In this document: in pieces, positions 28,898-38,302 of the stretch
Position numbering within the stretch: position 1 is the first letter of the stretch
Layout: each line of letters begins with the position of its first letter
Assembly: GCF_019083995.1 (NCBI RefSeq)
Contig: NZ_JAHRCU010000002.1
Coordinates: forward strand, 310,001 to 374,000
Direction: 5' to 3'
Length of the DNA stretch: 64,000 nucleotides
Source of the DNA: Roseococcus sp. SDR
GTDB taxonomy: Bacteria; Pseudomonadota; Alphaproteobacteria; Acetobacterales; Acetobacteraceae
The notes under the pieces: model-generated
What the model was told of the DNA's origin: nothing
Database searches by the model: none
The model's input: the letters and a program-made list of their open reading frames with translations, nothing else
Position numbers and translations under genes: made by a program

Positions 28898-28928
28898 CGC
28901 GCCTTCCGAGCGGGGGCATTCTCCCCGC

Positions 28929-30323
28929 ATGACCCAGACCGACCCCGCCCTGATGGAAGCCGAAGAGCTTCTGGCCCTCTATGCGCGCCGCGCGCTTTCG
29001 CCCGTGGAGGCGCTGAAGGCGGTGACCGAGCGAATCGCGCGGATGAACCCCTGGGTGAATGCCTTTGCCGCCCTCAACCCGCGCGCCCTGCAGCAGGCGG
29101 GCGAGAGCGAGGCGCGCTGGGCGGCCGGGCGCCCCCTGGGCCCGCTGGATGGCGTGCCGGTGACGGTGAAGGACCTGCTGCATGTGGCGGGCTTCCCGAC
29201 GCGGCGCGGCAGCCGCACGACCGAGGCCACGCCCATGGCGGAAGACTCGCCCTCGGTGCTCGGCCTGAAGCTCGCTGGCGCCGTCATCATCGGCAAGACG
29301 ACGACCACGGAATTCGGCTGGAAATCGCCGGGCGACTGCCCGCTGCATGGCATCACCCGCAACCCCTGGAATCGCGAGCGCACGCCGGGCGGTTCCTCCT
29401 CCGGCGCCGGGGCGGCCGCCGCGGCCTGCTTCGGGCCGCTGCATATCGGCACGGATGCCGGCGGCTCCATCCGCATCCCGGCCGCCTTCTGCGGCGTGGT
29501 GGGCGTGAAGCCGAGCTTCGGGCGCATCCCGCAATGGCCGCTCGGCGCATTCGCCAATGTCGCGGTGGCCGGCCCCATGGCGCGCAGCGTGCGCGACGCG
29601 GCGCTGATGATGAACGCGATGGCCCGGAACGACGTGCGCGACCCCTTCTGCCTGCCGGATGAGAAGCGCGACTGGCGGGACGGCATCGAGGAGGGTGTCG
29701 CCGGGATGCGCGTGGCCCTCGTCCGCCGCCTGGGCTTCGACGCGCCGCTGGATGCGGAGGGCGAGGAAGCGCTGATGCAGGCCGCCCGCGCGCTGGAAGC
29801 GGCCGGCGCCATCGTCGAGGAAGCGGACCCCCACCTGCCCGACACGCGCGCCATTTTCGGCCGCGTCTGGGGCGTGGCCCTCTCCCGCCTCGTCGCCTCC
29901 GTGCCGGAGGAGAAGCGCGCGCTGCTCGATACCGGCATCCTGGAGGTGGCCGAGGCCGAGGGGCGGATGAGCGCGGTGGATTTCCTCGGCGCCGACGCGA
30001 TGCGGATCGAGGCGGCGCATGCCATGGCGCGCTTCCACCAGCGTTATGACCTGATGCTCACCCCCTGCACGCCCACCGCCGCCTTCGCCGCCGACCAGCC
30101 GACGATCGACCCGCGCATGGCGCTCTGGCGCGACTGGGCGCCCTGGACCTTCAGCCACAACCTGACGCGCCAGCCCGCCATCTCGGTCCCGGTCGGCCTG
30201 GATGCCGAAGGCATGCCGCGCGCCGTCCAGGTGGCCGCCGCCCTCTACCGGGACGACCTGTGTTTCCGGGCGGCCAGGGCCCTGGAAACCGCGCTCCAGT
30301 CCCCCGCCGCACCCATCTTGTAA
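28929..30323 (+). CDS. Amidase (amidase-signature family)
   Basis: 464 residues. The Ser-cisSer-Lys triad is visible: Lys in VPVTVKDLL, Gly-Ser-rich loop RTPGGSSSGAGAAAAACFG and nucleophile region HIGTDAGGSIRIPAAFCGVVGVKPSFGRI. The family hydrolyses amides and also includes GatA; the absence of gatB/gatC and the sequence VEALKAVTERIARMNPWVNAF fit a catabolic amidase. Start ATG at 28929 begins MTQTDPALMEAEELL. Neighbours (acyl-CoA synthetase, FAH hydrolase, TctC-type binding protein) suggest use of organic-acid derivatives, but no direct link is shown. Confidence 0.88.
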   Translation: MTQTDPALMEAEELLALYARRALSPVEALKAVTERIARMNPWVNAFAALNPRALQQAGESEARWAAGRPLGPLDGVPVTVKDLLHVAGFPTRRGSRTTEATPMAEDSPSVLGLKLAGAVIIGKTTTTEFGWKSPGDCPLHGITRNPWNRERTPGGSSSGAGAAAAACFGPLHIGTDAGGSIRIPAAFCGVVGVKPSFGRIPQWPLGAFANVAVAGPMARSVRDAALMMNAMARNDVRDPFCLPDEKRDWRDGIEEGVAGMRVALVRRLGFDAPLDAEGEEALMQAARALEAAGAIVEEADPHLPDTRAIFGRVWGVALSRLVASVPEEKRALLDTGILEVAEAEGRMSAVDFLGADAMRIEAAHAMARFHQRYDLMLTPCTPTAAFAADQPTIDPRMALWRDWAPWTFSHNLTRQPAISVPVGLDAEGMPRAVQVAAALYRDDLCFRAARALETALQSPAAPIL

Positions 30324-30377
30324 CGTCCACGAAAAGATGCTTCACCCCCGCCACTCATTGTGACGGGGGCATGACAC

Positions 30378-31235
30378 GTGCGGCTTGTGACGTTCACCGA
30401 TGGCATGGGTGCCCGCGTCGGCGCCCTGGACTCCTCGGGCGCCGTGCGTGACATCACCGCCATCGATTCCACCCTCCCGCGCGACATGCTGGGGCTGATC
30501 GCCTCGGGCCGCGTTCCTGCCATCGGCGATGCGCCTGTGGTGCCCGAGGCGCGCCTTCTGGCACCGATTCCGCGCACGCCGAAGAACGTGTTCTGCGTCG
30601 GCAAGAACTATCACGAACACGCCAAGGAATTCGCCGGCTCCGGGTTCGACGGCGGCGCCAAGGATGTGGTTCCCCCCTTCCCCGTCGTGTTCAGCAAGCC
30701 GCACACCAGCATCATCGCGACCGGCGAGCCGATCCTCGGCCATCTCGATCCCACCGGCGGCCTCGACTACGAGGGCGAGCTCGGCGTCGTCATCGGCAAG
30801 GGCGGGCGCGGCATCGCCAAGGCGGATTCGCTGAAGCACGTCTTCGGCTACACCATCATCAACGACGTCACCGCGCGGCATCTCCAGAAGCGCCACAGCC
30901 AATGGGTGCTGGGCAAGGGGCTGGACAGCTTCTGCCCCATGGGCCCCGCGATCCTCACCGCCGACGAAGTGCCAGACCCCGCCAAGCTCACGCTCACCAC
31001 CTGGGTGAATGGCGAGCAGCGGCAGCACGCCTCGGTCAGCGACCTCATCTTCGACATTCCAACGCTGATCGAAGCGATCAGCGCCGGCATCACGCTGGAG
31101 CCGGGCGACGTCATCGCCACCGGCACGCCGGTCGGTGTCGGCATCGGCTTCTCGCCGCCGCGCTTCCTCGCCTCCGGCGATGTGGTGCGGATCGAGGTTC
31201 CCGGAATTGGAATGCTTGAGAATCGAGTCGCCTGA
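30378..31235 (+). CDS. Fumarylacetoacetate hydrolase family protein
   Basis: 285 residues with a GTG start at 30378. The FAH fold is recognised by KNVFCVGKNYHEHAKEF, LDYEGELGVVIGKGGRGI (metal-binding Glu residues), NDVTARHLQ (metal Asp), LGKGLDSFCPMGP and ATGTPVGVGIGF near the end. Members cleave C-C bonds of diketo acids or decarboxylate/hydrate related acids in aromatic and sugar-acid breakdown. Exact substrate not evident. An imperfect GC hairpin (about 30345-30369) precedes the start and may terminate the amidase transcript or mask the ribosome site. Confidence 0.88.
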   Translation: MRLVTFTDGMGARVGALDSSGAVRDITAIDSTLPRDMLGLIASGRVPAIGDAPVVPEARLLAPIPRTPKNVFCVGKNYHEHAKEFAGSGFDGGAKDVVPPFPVVFSKPHTSIIATGEPILGHLDPTGGLDYEGELGVVIGKGGRGIAKADSLKHVFGYTIINDVTARHLQKRHSQWVLGKGLDSFCPMGPAILTADEVPDPAKLTLTTWVNGEQRQHASVSDLIFDIPTLIEAISAGITLEPGDVIATGTPVGVGIGFSPPRFLASGDVVRIEVPGIGMLENRVA

Positions 31236-31457
31236 AGCGCGTTTTTTGACTAAGGCGTGACAACCTTCGGTGGGAGGAACAACTTTGCGCGGACCCAGCA
31301 CCTTGCCCATGCTGCGGCGTCGTCCTCTGACGGCAACGCAAATCTGTACGCTGCCCGAGCAGGCGCAGCGCGCTGCCGCCTTCTATGAGCCGCCGCGGGA
31401 CGAAGCCCCTCAGCAGCCCGCCCGCCTCCTCGACGATCGCGACACCGCCGCCGCCGC

Positions 31458-32438
31458 ATGAGGCTGGACCGCCGCGGCCTCCTGGCCCTGCTGCCCGGCG
31501 CCGCCCCAAGCGGTGTCGCGATGGCACAAGGCGTTGATTTCCCGACCCGCCCCGTCACCATGGTGGTCGGCTTCCCGCCGGGTGGCCAGGCCGATCTCGC
31601 CGCGCGGCCCGTTGCCGCCGCCATGGAGCGAAACCTCCGCCAGCCCGTGGTGGTGCAGAATCGCCCGGGCGGCGCGGGGGCGATCGGCTCGGGCTTCGTC
31701 TCGCGTGCCGCTCCGGACGGGCAGACATTGCTCATGGCCCTCTCCTCGCTGGCCGTGATCCCCGAAGCCGAGCGCCTTTTCGGCCGCGCGCCGCCCTACA
31801 CGGTGGATCAGTTCGCGCCGATCGGCCTGGTCAATGCGGACCCGACGGTGCTGGCCGTGCCGGCCTCGGCCCCCTGGGCCAATCTCGCGGAATTCGTCGC
31901 CGCCGCGCGCGCACGGCCCGGCGACATCCCCTATGGCTCCTCCGGCGCCTACGGCACGCTGCATGTGGCGATGGAGATGTTCGCCGCCGCCGCGCAGATC
32001 CGCCTGCTGCACGTGCCTTTCCAGGGCGCGGGCCCGGCCATCACGGCGCTGCTCTCGGGCAATATCCAGGCGCTGGCGACGGCGCCGGGCACGGTGACGC
32101 AGCACGTGCAATCCGGCCGGCTGCGCGTCCTGGCCTGCTGGGGCCGTGAGCGTGCCCCCGCCTTCCCCGATGTGCCGACCTTCATGGAATCCGGCTTCCC
32201 GGAGGTGGAGTTCTACATCTGGGCCGGCCTTTTCGCGCCCGTGGCCACGCCCGCCGCGATCCAGCTCCGTCTGCGCGAGAGCCTGCGTGTCGCCATGCAG
32301 GACCCCGAGCTGCAGCGCGCCTTCGAGACCGCGGGCTCGCCGCCGCGCTACCTGGACGCCCCGGATTTCGCGCGCTTCTTCGCGGAGGATTCGGCACGCC
32401 TCGTGCGCGCCGTGCAGCGCATCGGGCGCGTCGAATAG
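31458..32438 (+). CDS. Tripartite tricarboxylate transporter (TctC/Bug) substrate-binding protein
   Basis: 326 residues. The N-terminus MRLDRRGLLALLPGA carries a twin-arginine-like pair followed by a hydrophobic stretch to AMAQ. Bug-family blocks follow: FPTRPVTMVVGFPPGGQADLAARPVAAAMERNL, VVVQNRPGGAGAIGSGFVSRA, PYGSSGAYGTLHVAMEMF, and LRVLACWGRERAPAFPDVPTFMESGF. These periplasmic receptors capture carboxylates; many are orphans without tctAB nearby, as here. A 222-bp leader (31236-31457) contains only a doubtful 63-codon frame that ends overlapping this ATG. Confidence 0.88.
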   Translation: MRLDRRGLLALLPGAAPSGVAMAQGVDFPTRPVTMVVGFPPGGQADLAARPVAAAMERNLRQPVVVQNRPGGAGAIGSGFVSRAAPDGQTLLMALSSLAVIPEAERLFGRAPPYTVDQFAPIGLVNADPTVLAVPASAPWANLAEFVAAARARPGDIPYGSSGAYGTLHVAMEMFAAAAQIRLLHVPFQGAGPAITALLSGNIQALATAPGTVTQHVQSGRLRVLACWGRERAPAFPDVPTFMESGFPEVEFYIWAGLFAPVATPAAIQLRLRESLRVAMQDPELQRAFETAGSPPRYLDAPDFARFFAEDSARLVRAVQRIGRVE

Positions 32439-32461
32439 AAGGCGCGCTTAACCGCGCCTTC
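32438..32461 (+). terminator. Hairpin at the end of the TctC-type gene
   Basis: 9-bp perfect stem GAAGGCGCG / CGCGCCTTC (32438-32446 and 32453-32461) with loop CTTAAC, beginning on the last base of the stop codon. A second stem (32488-32495 with 32502-32509) lies in the leader of the next gene. Confidence 0.6.
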
Positions 32462-32533
32462 ATCCGGCTGGCCTAGTCGCGGCGGGCAGCCTGCCGATCG
32501 GGGCAGGCTCTCCTTGCCAAAAGGCGGCCAACC

Positions 32534-33991
32534 ATGATGAAGCGGCTCATTCATCTGTTCTCCGCGCGTCCCGCGACGCAGCTCGCCGCCATCATGGCGC
32601 GGCACATGGCGCTGACCCTCTCGCCAGACGGGCGCATCCTCGACGCCAATGCGGGCTTCCTCGCCCTGACCGGCCTGGCCCCCGAGGCGTTGCGCGGCCG
32701 GCCCCATCGCGAAATCCTGCAGCCCACCGATCCCGCCACCCCCGCGCCGGAGATGGCGGGGGAAGCGACGTTCCGATGCAGCGGCCCGGATGGCCAGGAC
32801 GTTCTGCTGGACGGCGTCTATTGCCCGGTGCCCGGGGCCGCGGGGCAGGTCATCCTGCTCGCCACCGATGCCACTGCGCGCAGCCTCCGCGCGCGGGAGG
32901 ACACGCTCCTCATGGCGGCGATCCAGCGCAGCCAGGCGGTGATCAGCTTCACGCTGGATGGGCACATCCTCGACGCCAACGCGAATTTCCTGGCCGCGAC
33001 CGGCTACGCGATCGAAGAGGTGCGGGGCCGGCACCACCGGATCTTCATGGACCCGGCCGAGGCGGCCCTGCCCGCCTATGCCGAGCTCTGGGCCGGCATC
33101 GCGCAGGGCGAAGCGCGCCAGGGCCAGTTCCGCCGCCTGGCCAAGGGCGGACGGGAGATCTGGATCGAGGCCACCTACACCCCCATCCTCGACATGGCCG
33201 GAAAGCCCTTGAAGGCGGTGAAATTCGCCACCGACATCACCGCCCAGATGCAGGAGCGGCAGCGCCGCAACGCCCGGGGCCGGGAGGTGGATGCCGCGTT
33301 GCAGGGCGTCGGCGGCAGTATCTCCCTCGCGCGGGGCCAGGCCGAGGCCGCCGCCGGCCGCTCGCGCGAGACGGCGGCGAGCGTGCGGGCCGTGGCCAGC
33401 GGGGCCGAGCATCTGGCGGCCTCCATCGCGGAGATCAGCGGCCGTATCGGCGAGGCCTCGCGTTCCGCCGCCGCCGCGACCGGCGAGGCCGAGCGCGCGA
33501 CGCAGATGGTGCAGGACCTCGTCACCGCCGCCGGGCGCATCAGCCAGGTGGTGGAGCTGATCACGGAGATCGCGGGCCAGACCAACCTGCTGGCCCTGAA
33601 TGCCACGATCGAGGCGGCGCGCGCAGGCGATGCCGGCAAGGGCTTCGCGGTGGTCGCCTCCGAGGTGAAGGGCCTCGCCGCCCAGACCGCCCGCGCAACC
33701 GGGGAGATCGCCGCCCAGGTGGGCCAGGTGCAAGGCGCGGTGGATGGCGCGGTCGGCGCCATCGCCTCGATCACGCAGGCCATCGCGCGGATCGACGCCA
33801 TCACCGCCGGCATCGTCGCGGCGGTGGAGGAGAAGAGCGGGGTGACGCGCGACATGTCGGCGAACATGCAGGCGGCGGCCGGGGCCGTGGCGTCGGTCAA
33901 CCAGAGCCTGGAGGAGATCGCCTCGGCCGCGGCCGGCGTCGCGGACAAGACCGCCCGGGTGCAGGAGAGCGCGCGCGAGCTGGCCGTCTGA
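32534..33991 (+). CDS. Cytoplasmic methyl-accepting chemotaxis protein with two PAS domains
   Basis: 485 residues without transmembrane segments. PAS 1 lies about residues 25-115 ([20 protein letters not shown]) and PAS 2 about 135-240 ([36 protein letters not shown]), ending with the usual FATDITAQ linker. The C-terminal MCP signalling domain has the conserved hairpin tip [20 protein letters not shown] followed by [16 protein letters not shown], which binds CheA/CheW. PAS pairs of this kind bind haem, flavin or small ligands for aerotaxis or energy taxis. Two adjacent ATGs (32534, 32537) are possible starts. Confidence 0.92.
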   Translation: MMKRLIHLFSARPATQLAAIMARHMALTLSPDGRILDANAGFLALTGLAPEALRGRPHREILQPTDPATPAPEMAGEATFRCSGPDGQDVLLDGVYCPVPGAAGQVILLATDATARSLRAREDTLLMAAIQRSQAVISFTLDGHILDANANFLAATGYAIEEVRGRHHRIFMDPAEAALPAYAELWAGIAQGEARQGQFRRLAKGGREIWIEATYTPILDMAGKPLKAVKFATDITAQMQERQRRNARGREVDAALQGVGGSISLARGQAEAAAGRSRETAASVRAVASGAEHLAASIAEISGRIGEASRSAAAATGEAERATQMVQDLVTAAGRISQVVELITEIAGQTNLLALNATIEAARAGDAGKGFAVVASEVKGLAAQTARATGEIAAQVGQVQGAVDGAVGAIASITQAIARIDAITAGIVAAVEEKSGVTRDMSANMQAAAGAVASVNQSLEEIASAAAGVADKTARVQESARELAV

Positions 33992-33998
33992 GGCGCGC

Positions 33999-35324
33999 TC
34001 AGGCGGGGAAGAAGCGGTTGGCCGGGCGTGGCAGGCCCAGATGCTCGCGCAGCGTGGTGCCCGAATATTCCTTGCGGAACAGGCCCCGCCGCTGCAGTTC
34101 CGGCACCACCTGTTCGGTGAAATCCATGAGGCCGCCGGGCACGAAGGGGAACATGACGTTGAAGCCGTCGCAGGCTTGCGTCTCCAGCCATTCCTGCATC
34201 TCATCCGCGATGCTTTGCGGCGTGCCGACGATGGCCGCACCTCCATAGCCGCCGAGCCGCTGCGCCAATTGGCGCACGGTGAGGTTGTCGCGCCGGGCCA
34301 TGGCGATGGCGCGCTCGCGGCCCGACTTGCCGCCCTCCGTCTCCGGGATCTCGGGCAGCGGCCCGTCGGGATCAAATCCGCGCGCATCCACGCCGAGCGC
34401 GATGGACAGCGCACCCAGCGCACTCTCGTAATGCACCAGGCTGTCGAGCCGCGCGCGCTTCTCCCGCGCTTCCTCCAGCGTCGCACCCACAACGACCAGC
34501 GCGCCGGGCAGGATCTTCAGGTGATCGGGATTGCGGCCGAGGGCCACGGCGCGGCGCTTCACATCGGCGTAGAAGGCGCGCGCCTCGGCGATGGGGCCGC
34601 CGGCGGCGAAGACCATCTCCGCCGTCTCGGCCGCGATCTGCCGCCCGGCCTCGGAGGCGCCGGCCTGGACGATGACCGGCCAGCCCTGCACGGGCCGCGC
34701 CACGTTGAGCGGCCCGCGGACGGCAAGCTCCGGCCCCTTGTGGTTCAGCACATGCATCCGCGCCGGGTCCCAGAAGATCCCGCTCTCGGCATCGCGGATG
34801 AAGGCATCGTCCGCGAAGCTGTCCCAGAGGCCGGTCACGACGTCGTAGAATTCGCGCGCGCGCTTGTAGCGCTCGCCATGCGCCATGTGCTCGTCATGGC
34901 CGAAATTCTGCGCCGCATCGGGGTTGGCGGTGGTGACGAGGTTCCAGCCCGCGCGCCCGTTCGAGATGTGATCGAGCGAGGCGAATTTCCGCGCGACATG
35001 ATAGGGGTCGTTGTAGGTGGTGCTGGCGGTGGCGATGAGGCCGATGCGCTCGGTGACGGCGGCCAGCGCCGGCAGCAGGGTCAGCGGATCGAAGCTCGTC
35101 ACCGTGTGGCTGCGGCGCAGCGCCTCGATGGGCATGTTCAGCAGGGCCAGGTGGTCGGCCATGAAGAAGGCGTCGAACTTCGCGGCCTCCAGCTTCTGGA
35201 TGAGCGCCTTCAGCTTGGGGAAGCTGAAATTCGCGTCGGGCCAGGCGCCGGGATAGCGCCAGCCGCCGGTATGGATGACGACGGGCCGCATGAAGGCCCC
35301 GAGGTGCAATTGCTTCCGCGCCAT
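33999..35324 (-). CDS. NtaA/SnaA/DszA-type flavin-dependent monooxygenase (LLM class)
   Basis: A 441-residue FMNH2-dependent monooxygenase of the bacterial luciferase superfamily. It begins MARKQLHLGAFMRPVVIHTGGWRYPGAW, then FDAFFMADHLA, LIATASTTYNDPYHVARKFASLDHISNGRAGWNLVTT, NFGHDEHMAHGERYKRAREF and PVIVQAGASEAGR, the hallmark order of NtaA/DszA enzymes. These oxidise chelators, sulfur heterocycles or similar and need a separate flavin reductase, not seen here. Start ATG at 35324. Convergent with the chemoreceptor gene. Confidence 0.9.
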   Translation of the reverse strand: MARKQLHLGAFMRPVVIHTGGWRYPGAWPDANFSFPKLKALIQKLEAAKFDAFFMADHLALLNMPIEALRRSHTVTSFDPLTLLPALAAVTERIGLIATASTTYNDPYHVARKFASLDHISNGRAGWNLVTTANPDAAQNFGHDEHMAHGERYKRAREFYDVVTGLWDSFADDAFIRDAESGIFWDPARMHVLNHKGPELAVRGPLNVARPVQGWPVIVQAGASEAGRQIAAETAEMVFAAGGPIAEARAFYADVKRRAVALGRNPDHLKILPGALVVVGATLEEAREKRARLDSLVHYESALGALSIALGVDARGFDPDGPLPEIPETEGGKSGRERAIAMARRDNLTVRQLAQRLGGYGGAAIVGTPQSIADEMQEWLETQACDGFNVMFPFVPGGLMDFTEQVVPELQRRGLFRKEYSGTTLREHLGLPRPANRFFPA

Positions 35325-35407
35325 GCGCCAAACCCTCCGTACACGTCAGTGACTTGGCGCGGCACCTTGCCAGGTTGCAGGGCGGCAGGCGCAGCCCTGC
35401 CATGCGG

Positions 35408-36835
35408 TCATACCGGCAGCCGCATCCGCGCGCGCAAGCCGCCCATGGGGCTCTCCTCCAGCAGGATCTCCCCGCCATGCGCGCGCACGATGTCCCGCGC
35501 AATGGCCAGCCCCAGGCCCGTTCCGGTGGCGGAGCCGGAACTGAAGGGGCGAAAGGCCTCGGCGCGGTCGGCCGCGGGAATGCCGGGGCCGTCGTCATCC
35601 ACGGTCAGCTCTGCCCAGTGGCGGCCGGCCTCCTGGACCTCGGCCACGCCGATCGCGATGCGCCGCGCGTGGCGCCGGGCGTTGTCGAGCAGGTTGCCCA
35701 GCGCGCGCTTCAGCGCATCGGCGCGCAGCGGCAGCACCAGCACCTCCGGCAGCGTCGTGCTGACATCGGCGCCGCTGCGGCGGGACTTCGTCGCCATCTC
35801 CTCGACCAGTTCGACAAGATCGGAAGGACGCGGCGCCTCGATGCTCTCGCCGCGGGCGAAGGCGAGATAGGTCTCGACCATGCGCTCCATTTCCTCGAGG
35901 TCCTGGTTCAGTGCCTCCAGATCCTCCGCCGTCTCGGGCGAGCGGGGCAGCATGACGATGGCGAGCCGCATGCGCGTCAGCGGCGTGCGCAGGTCATGGC
36001 TGATGCCGGCCAGCATCTCCGTCCGCTGGCTCACGAAACGCAGGATTCGGCCCTGCATGGCGTTGAAGGCGAGTGCCGCCTGCCGCACCTCGCGGGCGCC
36101 CTCCGGCTTGATGGGCGCGGTGTCGCGGCCCAGGCCGAAGGATTCCGCCGCCTCCGCCAGGCGGCGGATGGCGCGCACCTGGTTCTTCATGAAGAGGATG
36201 GCGATGCCCGCCAGCAGCAGGGCGGAGCCCACGAGCCACAGCACGAAGACGTAGAGCGTGGTACTGAACAGGCGCTTCCGCGGCGCCTCCACCGAGAGCA
36301 GACCGGTGCCGGTCTGCACGCGGATGACGATGGCCTGGGGGTCGCTGTGCCAGTCGGCGTCGAAGGCGAAGCTCATGCGTTCGCGCAGCGCGTGGTCCAG
36401 ATCCTCCTCCAGCGGCAGGAAAGGCATCCAGGCGGCGCGCGCGGGCGGCGTGCCGAGCTGCTGGCCCGGCTCGAAGCCGAGCGATAGCCCAAGGCGCCAA
36501 TTGGCCTCGCGCAGGATCTGGCCGCGCATCGCCTCGGGCGCCTGGTCCACCAGGTTCGCCACGAAGGCGACATCGCCGGCCAGGCCGGCGGAGAGCCGGC
36601 GCGAGATGACGTCGAGATGCCCGCCATAGAAGAGCTGGAGCGCCACGCCCTGCAGCACGACCAACGGCAGCAGCATGATCAGCAGGGTGCGCGCCAGCAG
36701 GCCACGCGGCAGCAGCCCGCCGAGGCCGCGCAGCAGCGACTTGTGGGGCCGCTTGGCCGCCGGCCTGTGGTTCAAGGCCCCTTGGTTCAAGGCCCCTTGG
36801 TTCGAGGCCCCCTCATTGACGGCCCCTTCATTCAC
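35408..36835 (-). CDS. EnvZ-like sensor histidine kinase
   Basis: 475 residues from GTG at 36835 (overlapping the response-regulator stop as GTGA). Two transmembrane helices (about residues 50-70 and 190-210) flank a periplasmic domain. A HAMP linker, the H box MLAGISHDLRTPLTRMRLAI, N box NLLDNARRHA, G1 DDDGPGIP and G2 GTGLGLAIARDIV follow. It autophosphorylates on His and passes phosphate to the adjacent regulator. The first 25 residues are five 5-residue repeats (NEGAV/NQGAL type) encoded by 15-bp DNA repeats and are unlikely to be part of the fold; a downstream start is possible. Confidence 0.92.
   Translation of the reverse strand: MNEGAVNEGASNQGALNQGALNHRPAAKRPHKSLLRGLGGLLPRGLLARTLLIMLLPLVVLQGVALQLFYGGHLDVISRRLSAGLAGDVAFVANLVDQAPEAMRGQILREANWRLGLSLGFEPGQQLGTPPARAAWMPFLPLEEDLDHALRERMSFAFDADWHSDPQAIVIRVQTGTGLLSVEAPRKRLFSTTLYVFVLWLVGSALLLAGIAILFMKNQVRAIRRLAEAAESFGLGRDTAPIKPEGAREVRQAALAFNAMQGRILRFVSQRTEMLAGISHDLRTPLTRMRLAIVMLPRSPETAEDLEALNQDLEEMERMVETYLAFARGESIEAPRPSDLVELVEEMATKSRRSGADVSTTLPEVLVLPLRADALKRALGNLLDNARRHARRIAIGVAEVQEAGRHWAELTVDDDGPGIPAADRAEAFRPFSSGSATGTGLGLAIARDIVRAHGGEILLEESPMGGLRARMRLPV
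36761..36835 (-). repeat. Five 15-bp repeats at the 5' end of the histidine kinase gene
   Basis: Five in-frame 15-bp units, read on the minus strand, share the core AA-(C/G)A(A/G)GGGGCC or a degenerate form of it and encode NEGA/NQGA-type pentapeptides. The first contains the GTG start codon. Copy number may vary between strains by slippage. Confidence 0.75.
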
Positions 36836-37536
36836 GGCCCGGGTCTCAGCACATAACCCTTGTGCCGGATGGTGTGCAGGAAGCGCGGCTCGCGCGGGTC
36901 CACCTCGATCTTGCGGCGCAGGCGCGTGACCTGCACGTCCACGCTGCGCTCGCCGGCATCGGGCGTGCCGAGCGCCACTGCGATCTCCTCACGCGAAAGC
37001 ACCTCGCCCGCGCGGCGAGCGAGCGCCGTCAGCAGCGCGGCCTCGCCGCCCGTCAGGCGCTGGGTGCCCTCGGGGCCGCGCAGCTCGCAACGCTCGGCGT
37101 CGAACCAGCGTTGGCCGAGCTGCATGGGCCCGTCCGGCAGGGCCGTGGGTGCGGCGCGGGGTGCCACGCGGCGCAGGATGGTGCGGATGCGCAGCGCCAG
37201 CTCGCGCGGGTCGAAGGGCTTGGCCAGGTAGTCGTCGGCGCCGTGCTCGAAGCCCGCCACGCGGTCATCCGGCGCGCCGCGCGCGGTCAGCATGAGGATG
37301 GGCGTCTCATGCCCCTCGCGGCGCAGATGCTCGGCCAGCTGCAGCCCGGTCTCGCCGGGCATCATCACATCCAGCACCAGCAGGTCGAAGGCCATGGCCT
37401 CGATGGCGGCGCGCGCCTCCGTCGCATCGCCCGCCACGGCGACGCGGTGGCCCTGCTCGGTCAGGAAGCGCTGCAGCAGCGCGCGCAGCCGGGCATCGTC
37501 GTCCACCACCAGGATGTCGGCGCTCGTCTCGGCCAT
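36832..37536 (-). CDS. petR: OmpR/PetR-type response regulator
   Basis: 234 residues. The receiver domain has acidic pocket VVDDDAR, phospho-acceptor Asp56 in LLVLDVMMPGE, and LAKPFDP Lys. The winged-helix DNA-binding domain (about 135-234) ends VDVQVTRLRRKIE and FLHTIRHKGYVLRPG. Sequence and gene order (MarR-type gene 3 bp upstream, divergent ilvE) match PetR, required with PetP for cytochrome c-linked growth in Rhodobacter capsulatus. The petR name is inferred from this similarity; the OmpR family call is certain. Confidence 0.85.
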   Translation of the reverse strand: MAETSADILVVDDDARLRALLQRFLTEQGHRVAVAGDATEARAAIEAMAFDLLVLDVMMPGETGLQLAEHLRREGHETPILMLTARGAPDDRVAGFEHGADDYLAKPFDPRELALRIRTILRRVAPRAAPTALPDGPMQLGQRWFDAERCELRGPEGTQRLTGGEAALLTALARRAGEVLSREEIAVALGTPDAGERSVDVQVTRLRRKIEVDPREPRFLHTIRHKGYVLRPGP

Positions 37537-37539
37537 GGC

Positions 37540-38166
37540 TCAGCCTCCTCGGGACTCGGGGCGGGGGATCGGGTTGGGGGAGAAGGTGGGCGTGGTGCGG
37601 CCCGGGGCGGCGCTGCGCTCCAGCGCCTCGAACTGGGCGCGCGCCTCGGGGCCCATCAGGCCGCGCATCACCTGGCGGAAGCCCTCGACAGCCTGCGGTC
37701 CCGCCTCGCGATAGGCGCGCAGAACCCATTCGCGCTGCGCGTCGAAGAGGCGCCGCTCCAGTTCGGCGCCCTGCTCGGTCAAGCTGAGCAGGCGCTGGCG
37801 CTTGTCGGTGAGGCCGGGCGCCTGGCGCACATAGCCGTCCTCGATCATCGGCTGCAGCACGCGGCCGAGCGACTGCTTGGTGATGTCCAGGATGGCGAGC
37901 AGCTCTCCCACCTTGATGCCTGGCGCGCGGCCGACGAAGTGCAGCACGCGGTGATGCGCGCGGCCCATGCCGAGCGTGGCGAGGATGCGGTCCGCCCCCG
38001 CGGTGAAGTCGCGGTAGCCGAAATAGAGCAGGTCCTGCGCGAGGCGCAGTTCCTCCTCGCGGAGGAAGAGCAGGCTGCGCGTGCCACCGGGCGGGCGCGA
38101 TGGCTCCGCTCGGAGGGCGTCAGGGCGGGTAAGTTCGGACTTCAGTGATTCCGGCATGGCAGCCAT
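37540..38166 (-). CDS. petP: MarR/PetP-type transcriptional regulator
   Basis: About 208 residues from ATG 38166. The winged-helix MarR core is LATLGMGRAHHRVLHFVGRAPGIKVGELLAILDITKQSLGRVLQPMIEDGYV followed by the wing APGLTDKRQRLLSLTEQG. The N-terminus FLREEELRLAQDLLYFGYRDFTAG and the FRQVMRGLMGPEA end resemble PetP. Upstream in-frame starts at 38190 and 38211 exist; the latter would overlap a candidate -10 (TAGAAT, 38208-38213), so a shorter protein is favoured. First gene of a marR-regulator-kinase operon with 3-bp and 4-bp junctions. Confidence 0.8.
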   Translation of the reverse strand: MAAMPESLKSELTRPDALRAEPSRPPGGTRSLLFLREEELRLAQDLLYFGYRDFTAGADRILATLGMGRAHHRVLHFVGRAPGIKVGELLAILDITKQSLGRVLQPMIEDGYVRQAPGLTDKRQRLLSLTEQGAELERRLFDAQREWVLRAYREAGPQAVEGFRQVMRGLMGPEARAQFEALERSAAPGRTTPTFSPNPIPRPESRGG

Positions 38167-38189
38167 GATTCCATTTTCGGTCAGCTTCA

Positions 38190-38219
38190 TTGACACATTT
38201 TTTGCGGTCATTCTACATA
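38190..38219 (+). promoter_or_regulatory. Candidate sigma-70 promoter of ilvE in the petP-ilvE divergent region
   Basis: TTGACA (38190-38195) is followed after 18 bp by TACATA (38214-38219), giving a transcript start about 80 bp before ilvE. On the opposite strand TAGAAT (38208-38213) could serve petP, so the two promoters overlap and PetP binding could affect both. Inferred from sequence only. Confidence 0.45.
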
Positions 38220-38302
38220 GGAACGGTAAAACGACAGGATGATGCGCCTATCCGCCCCCCGGCATTCCGTTCGGGTCTCTCACGGCGCCAAGGAGGACAT
38301 AC

